DNA of 64,000 bases from Paraphoma chrysanthemicola (GCA_020744225.1 JAGMWG010000008.1:806001-870000), one strand, 5' to 3'; numbered from the stretch's first letter, positions 11,698 to 22,090 are shown. Numbers and translations are program-made. Notes: generated from the sequence alone by a model not told the origin.

Positions 11698-12251
11698 GAG
11701 ACGGTGAGAGAACGCCGTTTCTGGCTTGAATGGGTGTGATACACGGCTGGAATGACAAGGGTGGGTAGTCGAGATTGAAACCTCAGATCTGATCTGATCT
11801 CTGGCGGCTAGAGACAGCAAAAGCTAGATGAATCGAAGACTTATCAGCCTTCAACAGAAAAATCTCACGACATTTCAAGCGTCAAAAATTAATTGTCAAA
11901 GACACCACACATACAAACAAATGTTTGTTCGCTATCGAAACCTCATCAGCACAGACCCCGATGAACAGGTGGGGCTCAACCATCTAACTCAGATCGCGCC
12001 TAGCCTCCCGCAACCAATCGTCATACCTCGTCGCGACATGCCGCCCGTACCCACCCACCTGACCAAGATTTTACCACCTAGCTCTCCCATCCAATACGAG
12101 GGCAATTCTCTTGTAGCCGTCAGATATGTAACAAACTTCTTTCAACTGCATTCCCCTCCAACGACTACAACAATTCCCTTCATCTCGCCCCCAGAACTCG
12201 TAGTGTTACAGTACAACTCGAGCTTTCGAGCTCTCAGCATAAACCGCAAAC
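11698..12251. other. Intergenic: promoter of the sugar transporter
   Basis: 554 bases with no supported gene; rich in CT and CA runs close to 12251. The long open frame crossing it continues out of frame into the transporter and is a shadow. Confidence 0.4.
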
Positions 12252-13945
12252 ATGTCGTTCCTCATACAACACGTGCGTCAGGCGTACAACGACAAACAAA
12301 CTCAAGTCGTCATGTTCTCGGCAACAGCTATCGCGTTATACGGTTACGATCAGGGTATGATGTCGCTCATCAACACGAACCACAACTACCTCTCCACCAT
12401 GGGCATCTCGGAAGAATCACCCATTGTCGGCGTCATCGTCGCAGTGTACTATCTCGGGTGTGCCGTTGGCGCCGTACTATTCAGCAAACTCGCCGACGTG
12501 TTTGGCCGCAAGAAGTCCATTTTCTTTAGCTTGGCGAGCGCGAGCTTGGGTAATTTGATTATGTTTGTTGCAGGTTGGAAGTGGAAGGCTGGAGCGCTGG
12601 GGGTTATGTTGACGGGCAGAGTGGTGATGGGATTGGGTGTGGGTGGGATTGATGCCGTAATTCCGACGTATTCGAGTGAGTTGAGTGCGGATGAAGCGAG
12701 GGGGAAGGCATTGGCGCAGGAATTCCAATCGAATATCCTAGGTTTGCTCATGTAAGTCATCCCGAACTCAAGGAATACATGAGACGTACGCTGACTTCGA
12801 TACAGGGCGTTTGGGATCAATTTGGGAGTCACGATTGTGCTGGGCAAGGAGAACCAGTGGGCGTGGAGAACGCCGATTATTGTCATGCAGGTTTATCCCG
12901 TACTATTGATGGCGCTCGTTGAAAGGCTGCCGGAGAGCCCGAGATGGTTCATTTTCAATGACAGGAGGGACGACGCGAAGAGTGCACTGGAGGATATTTA
13001 TGGTGAGGAGGCAGAGGAGAAGTTTGATGAACTGGTCGACCAGCATGAGAAGGAGAAAGAGGAGACAGTTGGATATCTAGATATGGTCAACCCGTGGCAT
13101 CCGCAGTTTCATCCTACTATGGTCACGATCATGTGCCAGGTCAATCAGGCGCTGACTGGTTACGGAGCGGTGTCTGTCTATGGACCGCAGATCTTCGAGG
13201 TAAGTCACCCTACTTCACATCGAGGAACTATACTGATACATCGCAGCTCCTTGGCTACGAAACCCGCAAGGCAGAATACCTCACCCTCGCAAACTACACT
13301 TCCTACTTCCTCCTCATGACCTTCGCCTGGATTCTCATTGACGCGCTTGGCCGTCGCCACCTGCTCATTCAAGGCTCCATCGTTCTCTCCTCCTCCTTCA
13401 TCCTCCTCGCTGTCTTCGGCGGACTCGCCGAGAACTCCACCAAACTCGACATCCCAATCCTTGTCCCCGGCATCCTCGGCACCGTCATTCTCTTCATCGC
13501 AACCGGCGCATTCGGCATCGGATGGCTTTCCACCGTCTGGCTCATCCCCACCGAAATCTTCCCCACGACCTGCCGCGCCCAAGGCACCGCCATCTCCGTC
13601 ATAATCTGGGGTTTCGCAAACTTCGCAATCACATTCCTGACCCCCGTCATGTTTAATAACCTGTCCTATTTCATTTTCCTCGTCTTCGCAGGCACAAACG
13701 CGTTCGCCGGGCTGTGGACATATTTCTACCTTCCCGAGACGGGCGGACGCAGTTTTGAAGAGAATCAGGACTTCTTCAAGGAGGCGAGCGAGGCGGGCAG
13801 TTGGCGCGTGAGTAAGGTTGCGGGAGGCGATTGGATTAAGATGAGGTATCCGGATCCGAAGAATGATGGTGAGGTGGTGGATGCGGAGAGGGTGCCGTTG
13901 TTGAGGAGGGTGGAGGATCAGTTACCTGGATTAGAGGAGAATTGA
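12252..13945 (+). CDS. MFS sugar transporter (sugar porter family)
   Basis: Plasma-membrane proton-coupled or facilitated sugar uptake, 530 aa with twelve predicted hydrophobic segments. Three exons: 12252-12751, 12806-13199, 13247-13945; introns of 54 and 47 nt with GTAAGT donors. Sugar-porter signatures are clear: GYDQGMMS in helix 1, KLADVFGRKK after helix 2, GRVVMGLGVGG...PTYSSELS in helix 4, PESPRW after helix 6, DALGRR in the second half, PTEIFPTTCRAQGTA, and PETGGRSFEE after helix 12. The helix 7 segment reads QALTGYGAVSVYGPQIF, where hexose transporters usually have QQ-x2-G-x-N, so the key glutamine pair and asparagine are altered and the substrate cannot be guessed. The gene sits between two secreted proteins on the same strand, consistent with uptake of an extracellular breakdown product, but no shared regulation is visible. 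Confidence 0.88.
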
Positions 13946-14404
13946 GAGGGAGTTGGGGAGTGGTTCCGGTGTAATCTCTTGGTGGTATAGATTGTAGGAT
14001 GTCTTGATCAGCTCTCATCTACACGAGCCGGTCGCTCAAAGATACTCCGTTGAGTCGAGGAGTAGGCTTATGCTGCTTGACTACATTTACTTTTCAAACA
14101 CTTCCCTTCCCATCGAGCTTGAGAGTTGACTTTGATGCAATTGATGCCTGCGGACTTTTGCTCCTAGAGAAGTTGGGATGGCTATGTAAGTCACGACCGG
14201 TTATTCTCCCCACATGTCCAATCAAAGCACCTTATATAGCCCCTGCTCGTATACTATCCGGCACATGGGAAAATCCAAGATTCACAGGATTGCAAGCATT
14301 GTCTGGCAGTATTCGTCTAGATTGCAGATATCTTGATCGCACAGTTAAAAAGAAGGCTTGTCCGCTCATGATCCTACAGTGCACACACGCGATCATTCAT
14401 TTCC
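13946..14404. other. Intergenic between transporter and propeller gene
   Basis: 459 bases; nothing beyond expected 3' and promoter sequence. The proximal part has a TTATATAG element near 14232. Confidence 0.35.
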
Positions 14405-16149
14405 ATGATGCGTCTGAAGTCATGTATCCCATTTGCATACGCCTATCTCCACTGCGTATTCGCAGCACCGACCGATTCTCCTCGTGACGCAGACGTCGCC
14501 CAGTCGTCATATCTCGGTGGCGAGCATAATATCTCACCAGATACCGTCTCGCAATTCAAACATTTATGGAACGCAACTTTCAATACCGAAGAGAAGGTGA
14601 GTAAACATTGCGTGACAAGTTTCTTTGCAAATAGGATCTTGCTGAAATGAAAAGCACTACGCTCGGCCCCTGATTCACACCCTCCCGTCTACCGGGCGGC
14701 AAATCGTCTTCACTGCATCGACAGAAAACCGCATTCGCACGTTCGACGCTGCGACAGGCGAATTGCTGAATGAGCGCCAAATACTCCCTCCTTGGTCGAT
14801 GGACGGGGCGAATTGCTCAGATATAGCGAAAACCATGGGTATAATGGGTACGCCGGTGATATACACAGATTACGACGACGGTATTGCATTCTTCTACGTG
14901 AAATCGTACATCGAGTAAGCCACAATCACTCCTTATTTCGGTATTGTACTTTGGTGCTGATAAGTAGTGAAGGGATTATCGTGTTCCTGGCGGAGCGGCA
15001 CCAGCATTGAATGGGATCTACTACCTGTATGGTGTTTATCTCAACACGCTGCAAGATCTATACAAATTTCCGCTTATTATCGATGACTTACCACATGACA
15101 ACGATCCACGGAAAATGTTCGTTGGCGGACTTGTCTTGCAGCGTACGGCACTGTTGTTGCTTGGGGATATGCTGTACGCTGGGTTTGGTGGGATTTGTGA
15201 TAAATTCAATTATACGGGGTCTGTCGTTACGGTGAATCTTGCAAGTCGGAATGTATATCGTTGGGCGACGCAGGCGGGATTGAACTCGGCGTATACGGAC
15301 GACTGGACGAAGTGGCATGGTGGTGGCGCAGGAGGGATTTGGCAGGCTGGTGTGGGACTTGCGTCAGATGGGAAGGATGTTTTCTTCACCATCGACAGTG
15401 GTGGTGGAGTGATTGATGCGAACAACTCAGCAGTGCCGGTCTCGGGCAAGACACATATCGATGTGCTTGCAGAGTCCGTTACTCGAATTACGCTTGACGA
15501 GGGGAGCGGACTGGGTGTGCAGCTTGTGGACTGGTTTTGTCCGGCAAGTCGACTGGCTGCTGGAGAGAACGGCATTGGATCTGGAGCCTTTGCGGTTCTT
15601 GGAGAAGCGTTCAATACAGCAGACGGTAAGAAATTAGGCGTTGCAACTGGTCGAAACTCGAAGATGTACATACAGGATATCGACAACTTGGGAGGTTACC
15701 GACAAGGACTGCATGGATCCGACGGCGTACTCCAAACAATCCCGCTTGACAGCCAAGTGTTTGGTGGTATTGGCTCTTATCCTCTGGAAGGCGGATATAT
15801 CTACGTCAACCCAGCGAATGCACCTTTGTTTGCTTACGCATTCACGACCTCGAACACATCCACGCAATTGTTCACGCTCGCGGGCAAATCATCGACTGCG
15901 AGCTCGAGTGGAGTCGGCACGCCTACTGTTACGAGCGACCAAGGCAGACCAGGTAGTGGCATTGTCTGGGTAACGGATGCTGAAAGGGGCTTGTTGGCAT
16001 ACAAAGCGGTGCCTGTGAACGGGACATTGGTGGAGATTCCGCTCGCCAAAGTCGATGGAGCGATGGATTACAGCCGACCAGTTTTCGGCGACGGAAGAGT
16101 GTATTTGGTCGACCCGAAAGGCGCGCTGGTTGCATTAGGTGTATCGTAG
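14405..16149 (+). CDS. Secreted quinoprotein-like beta-propeller protein
   Basis: 542 aa from three exons, 14405-14596, 14655-14914 and 14973-16149, with 58-nt introns and in-phase joins. The start is at one of two adjacent ATGs (14405/14408). The N-terminus (LKSCIPFAYAYLHCVFAAP) is a plausible signal peptide, followed by repeated blades typical of PQQ-binding quinoprotein alcohol-dehydrogenase-like folds: IVFTASTENRIRTFDAATGELL, GTPVIYTDYDDGIAFF, GGLVLQRTALLLLGDMLYAGFGG, SGIVWVTDAERGLLAYK and GRVYLVDPKGALVALG. No complete set of PQQ ligands can be recognised by eye, so enzymatic activity is uncertain. Fungal members are often annotated only as quinoprotein-like propellers. Multiple N-glycosylation sequons (NIS, NAT, NYT, NTS) support an extracellular location. 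Confidence 0.75.
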
Positions 16150-16821
16150 TATTGCGCTCCATGTCTGTCCAGAAGGCGTTGCCTTCACGTTCATCCCGAA
16201 GGCTCCGCAGTATTCGGATTCCCGCTCGGTCATATCGGTGAAAGGCGCATCTCCGTTGCCGCTTCCTTTCTTCGCGCCCCAAACATCAGCACTACCATGC
16301 ATCTCGTCTGACTCGCCTCCAGGCAACAACATCACCACACGCCTCACTGCTACAAATTTCTCCGAGCCCGATATCACGGACCATGGAATTGGCGGGTGAC
16401 GCGGTTCAGCCCGCGCATGAACCATCGGAGGTGCTTAACCCCGACTGAAACCAGGACTGTTTGGTCGTAGCGCCACGCTGCAAGTGAAGCATGGGCGCCT
16501 GTTGGTGTGAGGGGTCACTTGTGTGCAATGGAAGATATAAAGCTTATTGTCGTCGCCAGTCCATGCGTGAGGTAGATTTGTTTGCTTATTTGCTGCAACG
16601 TTACGAACTCGTGAGGCGAACAGACGAGACAAGCACGCTTGAGTAAGCGGTCTGGACCAACCACGTCGCGAGTATTTGTGAGCAAGTACAACGTTTGGCG
16701 CACAGGTGATTGGACATATAAGGAAGGAGCCGCTCGCTCTCGCATCGGCCTGGGAGACTTCAAGACGGGAACTACCAAAACAAGACACTCTGAACGGGAA
16801 GAAAAGGAAAAATTACACAAC
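16150..16821. other. Intergenic region before the small 16.8 kb frame
   Basis: 672 bases with no supported gene except a TATA-like element described separately at 16715. Short frames on both strands lack signals. Confidence 0.35.
16715..16722 (+). promoter_or_regulatory. TATA-like element CATATAAG
   Basis: A TATAAG core located about 105 bases upstream of the ATG at 16822, followed by a purine-rich leader (AAGAAAAGGAAAAATTACACAAC) that ends in a good start context. The spacing fits a fungal core promoter for the small gene downstream. Confidence 0.4.
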
Positions 16822-17118
16822 ATGTCGACTACCTGCCTCACCATTCACGATCTGCTGCGCATCACGTATAGCTACGAAGCACAAGCTCTCGAAGCACAAG
16901 CACAAGCCCGAAAACGGTCGGATTCCGTGTGTTCAGTATGTGCTTCCTCCCAAAACGCCGTCTCTGCCTCTCCCCAGCAAAAACAAGATCTAACATTCCA
17001 CCAGACCCCAGAAGAATGTCAACACCTCTCCTCCCTCTCCAACTCACCACCATCACACTTCGCCGGCCTCGAAACGGACTTCACCCATCGTTACTCACGT
17101 TCCGGGAGCCGCGGGTGA
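16822..17118 (+). CDS. Possible small protein with an optional in-frame intron
   Basis: Not recognised. ATG in ACAACATGTC context follows a TATA-like element and an A-rich leader. Within it, 16936-17004 has a perfect GTATGT donor, a CTAAC branch and a CCACCAG acceptor. The 69-nt intron begins and ends between codons, so both forms are open: 75 aa when spliced and 98 aa when retained. The spliced product has an acidic-to-alanine/glutamine helix (EAQALEAQAQARKR) and a serine-rich tail ending RYSRSGSRG. It has no signal peptide or membrane segment. It could be a real short gene or a chance frame; the promoter and intron signals are the main support. Confidence 0.35.
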   Translation: MSTTCLTIHDLLRITYSYEAQALEAQAQARKRSDSVCSVCASSQNAVSASPQQKQDLTFHQTPEECQHLSSLSNSPPSHFAGLETDFTHRYSRSGSRG

Positions 17119-17976
17119 TGAAAGCAACATAAGATCCCACGTTGTACGTCACGGAGCTGCATGTCGGTCCCAAAATGCGAAAGCTATATGAGCACTCCCC
17201 CCACTCTATCTGCAGCGGATGCTGCATGTTGCACATGTTGTGTGGCTGAAACGGTCCGATTCGCAGTATGCGGGATGGTGATTGGCTGGGATAGATGGGC
17301 CGGTGGTGTGAGATTGAGTTGAGTCGGGGAAGGTAAAGCGAGGAGGATATTGATAGACCAGTGATGGTCAAGGGAAGGGCGGCATTTTGTGTTGCATATG
17401 CATGATACGGAAAGAGGTATTCTGAAATGGTGTTGTGGTGCAGGATCGCATTGTCTGTATGGAGCGCACGACACGGTTTTTGTACCATTTTTGTACAATC
17501 TTTGTATAGACATTTCTGGCAATATATTCAGCGCTCCTGCAAGTAATCCCAGTGATTCAATATACAGACAGAGCCTACAATGCCTTTAGCTACGGTAGCA
17601 TTGAGCTAGCTGTGCTTCGTCGTCGTCGTCTCCAGTTCTTCCAATAGGATTTCGCTTCTTGCAACCAAGGCGCAACGTCGTCGTTGACATCTTTATTTTG
17701 ACCTTGACGCATTCGGCATAGATGTCGCAAACAATGGTACCCTTGAACTGTCCTTCCGCATAAAGTCATCGTTCCTTTCATGCTGACCTGCATGCCGCCA
17801 ACTTTGTGGCTGAGAGGAGGGGATATGCTATATAACAGCCAGGTATGAGTTGCGCATAGCCTCTTAAGTGTGCCCTTTGCCTTGTCGCGAGCTCCAGCAC
17901 TTTAAAGGAAGGTAATTGCGCTGCCATTGGGCGCCAGGACGAAAGCCTCTTGCTGTTAGAGCGATTGGAGCAATTT
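17119..17976. other. Gene-poor stretch
   Basis: 858 bases. No frame with splice or domain support on either strand. The sequence around 17460-17590 is AT-richer with repeated TTTGTA words. Probably convergent 3' flanking sequence of the small genes on each side. Confidence 0.35.
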
Positions 17977-18385
17977 TCAGATGGCCTTGGTTGCCAGGAG
18001 TTCAATGAGCCTGCAGAAAGCTTCATCTTTTGTTGAATGTCTCGCAAGGACAGTAACAAGCTCATCCGAATTGGCTGTTGTCACCTGGTGTATCGAAGCT
18101 CGTGATGTTGGGTGCTGAATGTTGCACGTAGGGCAGAGAGCCAGAGAATCCAAGAATCTTCTGGCAGAGCTGAATCGATCCATTAGGGGGGAGGGGAGAG
18201 TGAAAGGCGAACGCGGGCAGTAGCTTCTCGGTATCTTCAGGCTCTTCGATAAGCAGGTGCGCGCAGAGAACGTGAAGCGTGCCGGAATGGAAATGTGCGG
18301 TGTCACACCTCCAAGAAAGTTCCCAATATTTTGTGCTGCAGACGTAGATGGCGTTGGCTTCCACGATCGCGTCGAGACCCTCCAT
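17977..18385 (-). CDS. Hypothetical small gene or gene remnant
   Basis: Not recognised. Two open pieces in different frames join through a possible 43-nt intron (18127-18085, GTGCAA donor, ACCAG acceptor) to give about 121 aa starting at the ATG at 18385. The frame is open upstream of this ATG to about 18444, so a missing upstream exon is possible. The composition looks protein-like, with a cysteine/histidine-rich first half (CDTAHFHSGTLHVLC) and a leucine-rich C-terminus (LVTVLARHSTKDEAFCRLIELL). It lies only 71 bases behind the stop of the secreted-protein gene on the same strand. If the intron is not real, the shift marks a frameshifted pseudogene. Confidence 0.28.
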
Positions 18386-18456
18386 CAAATGTTGATAGCA
18401 GCCAAGCACTACGACCCAGCTTCGTGCGTTTGAATGATCTCATCCCTCGGAGCCTC

Positions 18457-18831
18457 TCACGAAAATCCCAACTCCCTCGCCGCTCCCTCCTCCTCACTCT
18501 TCACCGGTCTCTTCTCCTTCGTTCTCAATCTCGTCACATTCGTGCGCGACTCATCGCATACCACCTTAATCACAGTCTCACCCCACGTCGCACAACACCG
18601 ATAGCACATATTCACCTGTTCTTTCCACTATCACGCATCAGCTATCCATCCCTTACAATTCATTCGCATACATACAAATGCTTCCGGACACTTCAGTGCC
18701 GAACTCCCGCACTGCTGCAGACACACTTTCCTGCCGCGCGGATTGACTAGCGCGTCTTTGGGGTCGGTCCATGATAACGCGGGGTGCGCGAGCACCGACA
18801 TCAATGTGAGTATAAGCATGCGGAATATCAT
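18457..18831 (-). CDS. Small secreted cysteine-rich protein (two exons)
   Basis: Not recognised as a named family. Exon 1 is 18831-18676, intron 18675-18616 (60 nt, GTATGT donor exactly between codons, GCTGATG branch-like site, AACAG acceptor), exon 2 is 18615-18457; 104 aa. A signal peptide is evident (MIFRMLILTLMSVLAHPALS), then a short mature domain with seven cysteines in the order VC, QC, KC, MC, RCC, VVC, and a charged tail (RLRTKEKRPVKSEEEGAAREL). If the intron is ignored, a stop 43 bases into it would give a 66-residue protein. The spliced version is favoured because the downstream frame stays open for 52 codons with coding-like composition. Size, secretion signal and cysteine content fit the general profile of fungal small secreted proteins, which include effectors and antimicrobial proteins; no function is claimed. 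Confidence 0.6.
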
Positions 18832-19286
18832 CGTGTTGGCGGAAAGGTAGATGCTGGGAGCAGGTGAGGAGATGGCATCGCGTGCGTGCGTGCTTGGAGT
18901 GAAGTTGGGCTCCGTGCAAGGGTCCGGCTGCGCGGGAGCGCATCCTTCGGGATTATGGTGGTGACATCACGCGCCGAGGAGGGGGGGGGCGTTTCCTTAC
19001 GTCCACTTCAACAATGTTTCTGTCGTGTTAAGCAAGATGATTCTAAAGTATTGCTCTGAGATGAAGATATTGTAGTAAGACCGCGACTTTATGCCTCCAT
19101 GTGGCATGATTGCTTTACAGGACGCACAATCTGCAAGACGCAATCTCATCCTCATCTCCATCTCCTGCGTCCACGCATCAATATCGGAGAACAGAGCACC
19201 TAGTAACCATCTCCCTTCTCTCTTTCCAAAGGCTGCTCTCTCTCTCCCTTTCTTCAGTCCCTTTCTCGCACCCTCATTTCCCACCC
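18832..19286. other. Intergenic: promoter of the small secreted protein gene and 3' flank of the coiled-coil gene
   Basis: 455 bases. Contains a run of G residues at about 18980-18989. On the minus strand a CT-rich leader (CTCCTCACCTGCTCCC) directly precedes the secreted-protein ATG. No additional gene seen. Confidence 0.35.
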
Positions 19287-20004
19287 TCACAACACCACAG
19301 GATCATCAATACTCCATCCCCCATGCCCCACATCATTCTTTTGTCTCTTCCTCTTCCTCATCTCCTCCGCACTACTCTCCAGCCTTCCTCCGCCGCCTCT
19401 TCCCATCCCTCCTCTCATCGCACTCTCCGTCCCCACACGCATTGCCATCCTCCTTCCCGCCCCATTCCCCTCCTTCAACCGCCTATTCTCCTGCTCAAGA
19501 TACAGAATCTTACTTACTTGCTCCTTCCTCACCGCATTCTTCGTCTCGAGCGTGACTTTCAAGCCACGTAGCTCTGCCCTATACGCATTCGCCTGCGTCT
19601 TTTGCGCATCCAGTTCCGATCGCAGGTACTCGTTCTCGTTGTCCAGATACGTGATGCGTTGTGCCGTGTCTTGACTTACGCGTCCATTGCAGTTCTCGTG
19701 GTGTAAGTGCGCGTTGGCGAGGTCGTGTTGTAGATCGGCGATGCGCTCTTCGAGCGTGGAGATCGCATGGAGGTAGCCGGTTTGGAGGCGCGTGAGTGAC
19801 TCGGAGTATGTGCCATTGGACATCGGAGGTGGGATTTGGTCGAAGCTGTCTCCGGGTGGAGGGATTTCAGTGTCGCATTGCTCGTTGTTGTCTGTGATGA
19901 TGTCTTTGGTGGGCGCCTACATCAGGTCAACAAGGGAAAAAGAGGGCGGCGTCTGGTATATGAACCTCAATTGCTTCGTGTGCTGGTAGTTCGTGATCGT
20001 TCAT
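19287..20004 (-). CDS. Coiled-coil protein of unknown function
   Basis: Not recognised. Two exons: a short first exon 20004-19966 (13 codons, ATG preceded by ACAACAACAACAAC) and 19916-19287, intron 49 nt with TGTAG acceptor, total 222 aa. The internal ATG at 19823 would give only 178 aa. The upstream exon is preferred because the frame stays open to the acceptor and the joined sequence is acidic and proline-rich (TEIPPPGDSFDQIPPP). Residues about 50-145 form a heptad-rich coiled coil (ISTLEERIADLQHDLA, ITYLDNENEYLRSELDAQ, ILYLEQENRRLKE), followed by a glycine/arginine-rich stretch and a basic cluster RKRKRQK that may act as a nuclear signal. The donor GTTCAT is weak, which lowers certainty of the first exon. 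Confidence 0.55.
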
Positions 20005-20235
20005 GTTGTTGTTGTTGTTTATGAGAGACACGATCTGCAAAAGTCGTGTTTGTTCATGGGTGTTCAAGGTGAGGGTGAGACGCGATCAGTGGTCAGTGCA
20101 AACTGCAAGTAATCTAGAGGGGCGGTGAATGCAAATGCGGGAATGATATTTGTTCCAGTGAGAGTTCTACATGGATCAAACGGCTTATGGTCTGGCCAGA
20201 CACTACACATATATGCTAATGTCCAAAGCGTTCAC

Positions 20236-21025
20236 CTAGATCACGTGCATATGCACAAACGACCCTTGGCCCATAGTCCATGTCGAACACTCAGCAGGGC
20301 CTAAGCTGTCAGCTTCCCATTGCCCGTTGATGGCGTCCAGCTTCTTACTTTTCGTCGTCACGACCACATACGTCCCCCCGCATTGAGGCGAGAAAACCTG
20401 CTGCTGCCGGTACGCAGATTCCTTCAACGGCTTCACTTGCCGCAATGGCCTGAATGACTGGGAGGCCCACGCCTCTTATGCAAGCGCTTGCTAGGATGGC
20501 AAACGCACTCTCCGCGACAATGGGATCAAAGGACACTGGAGCATCGCAATGTGAGCACCTGATCGAGTCGTCAATTTGCGCGTCATAAAAGCGTGGAGCA
20601 TTACAGGGTGCTACTGACACAATTGTGACGATATCAACCGGTCCGAAGCCAAGTACACCTAATAGGGCTGGTGTGATAGCGATAGCAGTCGGGGCGGTGA
20701 CCAAACAAGCGATCATGGTAATGAAGTCTCGAGGATGTGCAGTAATCCAGTTCATGAAATTTTCGTCAATGTCGGGCATGTCTTCCTGTCTGGATTCAAA
20801 CTTGGGGCCGCTATTGTTGCGAAGAAGGCTGGCATGTGGATTCCCCGTGTACAGGGCTCTCCAGACATCGTCTTTGCTTGAGTTGGAATTTTCTGCGACG
20901 GTCTCGGCGAAATTGTCGACGATAGCCCAATCTCTAGCTGACTGCTCAGTCGTCTGCCCATCCCTTGCTGCATCAGTCAGTCCGACTCTCTTGGCCAGGT
21001 TGCGAAAGCGGTTGAGGAAGTCCAT
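20236..21025 (-). CDS. IFI6/IFI27-like membrane protein (3' end uncertain)
   Basis: Probable small membrane protein of the interferon-induced 6/27-like family, which is common in filamentous fungi and of unclear function. I start at the ATG 21025 (MDFLNRFRNLAKRVGLT) because the upstream frame extension has no coding character. Family-like parts are DFITMIACLVTAPTAIAITPALLGVLGFGPV (first hydrophobic hairpin) and VAESAFAILASACIRGVGLPVIQAIAAS (glycine/alanine-rich second hairpin). Between them lies an unusual insert with CSHC that could be a retained intron. Read straight through, the frame stops at 20345 (226 aa). A second open frame reaching 20236 (CGGTYVVVTTKSKKLDAING...) also looks coding and could be the true last exon, joined by an intron near 20390-20465. 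The feature spans both options. Confidence 0.45.
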
Positions 21026-21372
21026 GATGGTCCGGTGCTTGTTGTGACGATGTTGTAGAAGAATGACATGAATAAGAGCAATTGAGAAGTGCGTATATGC
21101 TACATGATCCTTGAGATCTCGATACGTTGTGAAGGTGCAATTGAGACTGTTTGCCAAGAATTTTGGAATGTCTGTGTAACCAGGGCATGTTCCGACTCCA
21201 TTGTCACGCACCACACTTATCTTGGTAGCGTTCTAGCACTGTCTGACCAATGAATAGTGTTTGACAGAGTACATTTCTTGTATTGTACAGGTTCACGATG
21301 GCTGCACCGTGACTCAAAACGCTCTTCTTGGTATATTGTGTCTGCCCTTCCTGGCGCCGTGAGTCGGATGCT
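21026..21372. other. Intergenic between complex I gene and IFI-like gene
   Basis: 347 bases between two minus-strand genes. Serves as the 3' flank of the complex I subunit and promoter of the IFI-like gene. No extra gene seen. Confidence 0.35.
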
Positions 21373-21807
21373 CTATATCTTCGATTGCACAAGCTCGGTA
21401 ACCTGTTGCTCAATCGCCTTATCGTCCAGTCCTTTCAGCGGCAGCTTCTTCTCCTTTCCAAAGTCTTTGCATCCACTGTTAGCGCATCATCAATCGCCCC
21501 GCGTGGCAGGTACGCACCGAATCTCGCATAAACGGTGGGCTCGGTGCCGCTTGCTTCTCGGATCATGATGGGTGTGTGTGGGTTGTGCTTCTTCATGGTG
21601 GGGTAGCTTCGGGAGAGAAAGTTCCTGTTGCGAAGTATGTCAGTCCAGGGTCCTTCAGTGTCGTGACGGTGGATGGCCCATAGGGCATAGCAGGATACGC
21701 TCAGGTGGTGGAGGCGCATACCGTACTGGAGCGCTGTGTTCGCTGGTCTGGCAGAACAGAAACCGCAACTCCTTCAGCCCGGATCCGAACGCATATTTCG
21801 ACGCCAT
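21373..21807 (-). CDS. NADH:ubiquinone oxidoreductase 10.5 kDa subunit (NDUFA2/B8)
   Basis: Accessory subunit of mitochondrial respiratory complex I with a thioredoxin-like fold, located in the matrix arm. Three exons: 21807-21722, 21624-21518, 21464-21373 (introns 97 and 53 nt), giving 94 aa, the usual family length. The sequence is diagnostic: GLKELRFLFCQTSEHSAPVR, FLSRSYPTMKKHNPHTPIMIREA, SGTEPTVYARFDFGKEK and a C-terminal LDDKAIEQQVTELVQSKI helix. All joins keep frame, and each uses GT-AG. The first ATG lies 283 bases from the ATG of the pyruvate carrier gene on the opposite strand, so the two mitochondrial genes share one promoter region. Confidence 0.93.
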
Positions 21808-22090
21808 TGTAAAGTCGTGACGGGTGTTGTGCGGGTGTCAATTGGTGCCGCCATCGCGAACAACCTCATCGAAGTTGACGTTCCTCAAGCCGCCAGTTCG
21901 CGCCTTGCCGTATTGAGTTTAGCCGCGTCCAATCGGAGTCAAGCCCAAAGTAATCCCGGGGCTTGAATCTGTAGCCCGGTATCGCGAGCGGACGTTGAGG
22001 ATCCGCACACGACACCTCCACCAGCCCTCTCCACTCAATTCACTTGCTCTCGACCCCAGATCGAGGCAAATCAGTGAAGAGACAGCAAGC
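21808..22090. promoter_or_regulatory. Bidirectional promoter between complex I subunit and pyruvate carrier
   Basis: 283 bases separating divergent ATGs at 21807 (minus) and 22091 (plus). It contains CCGCCAG, CCGCGTCCAATCGG and other GC elements; the CCAAT at 21928-21932 is a candidate binding site for the fungal CCAAT-binding complex, which commonly controls respiratory genes. The site is seen in the sequence; its use is inferred. Confidence 0.45.

Noticed and set aside
11828..12529. 233-codon plus-strand frame
   Set aside because: Its second half overlaps the transporter in another frame, and the first half has no signals.
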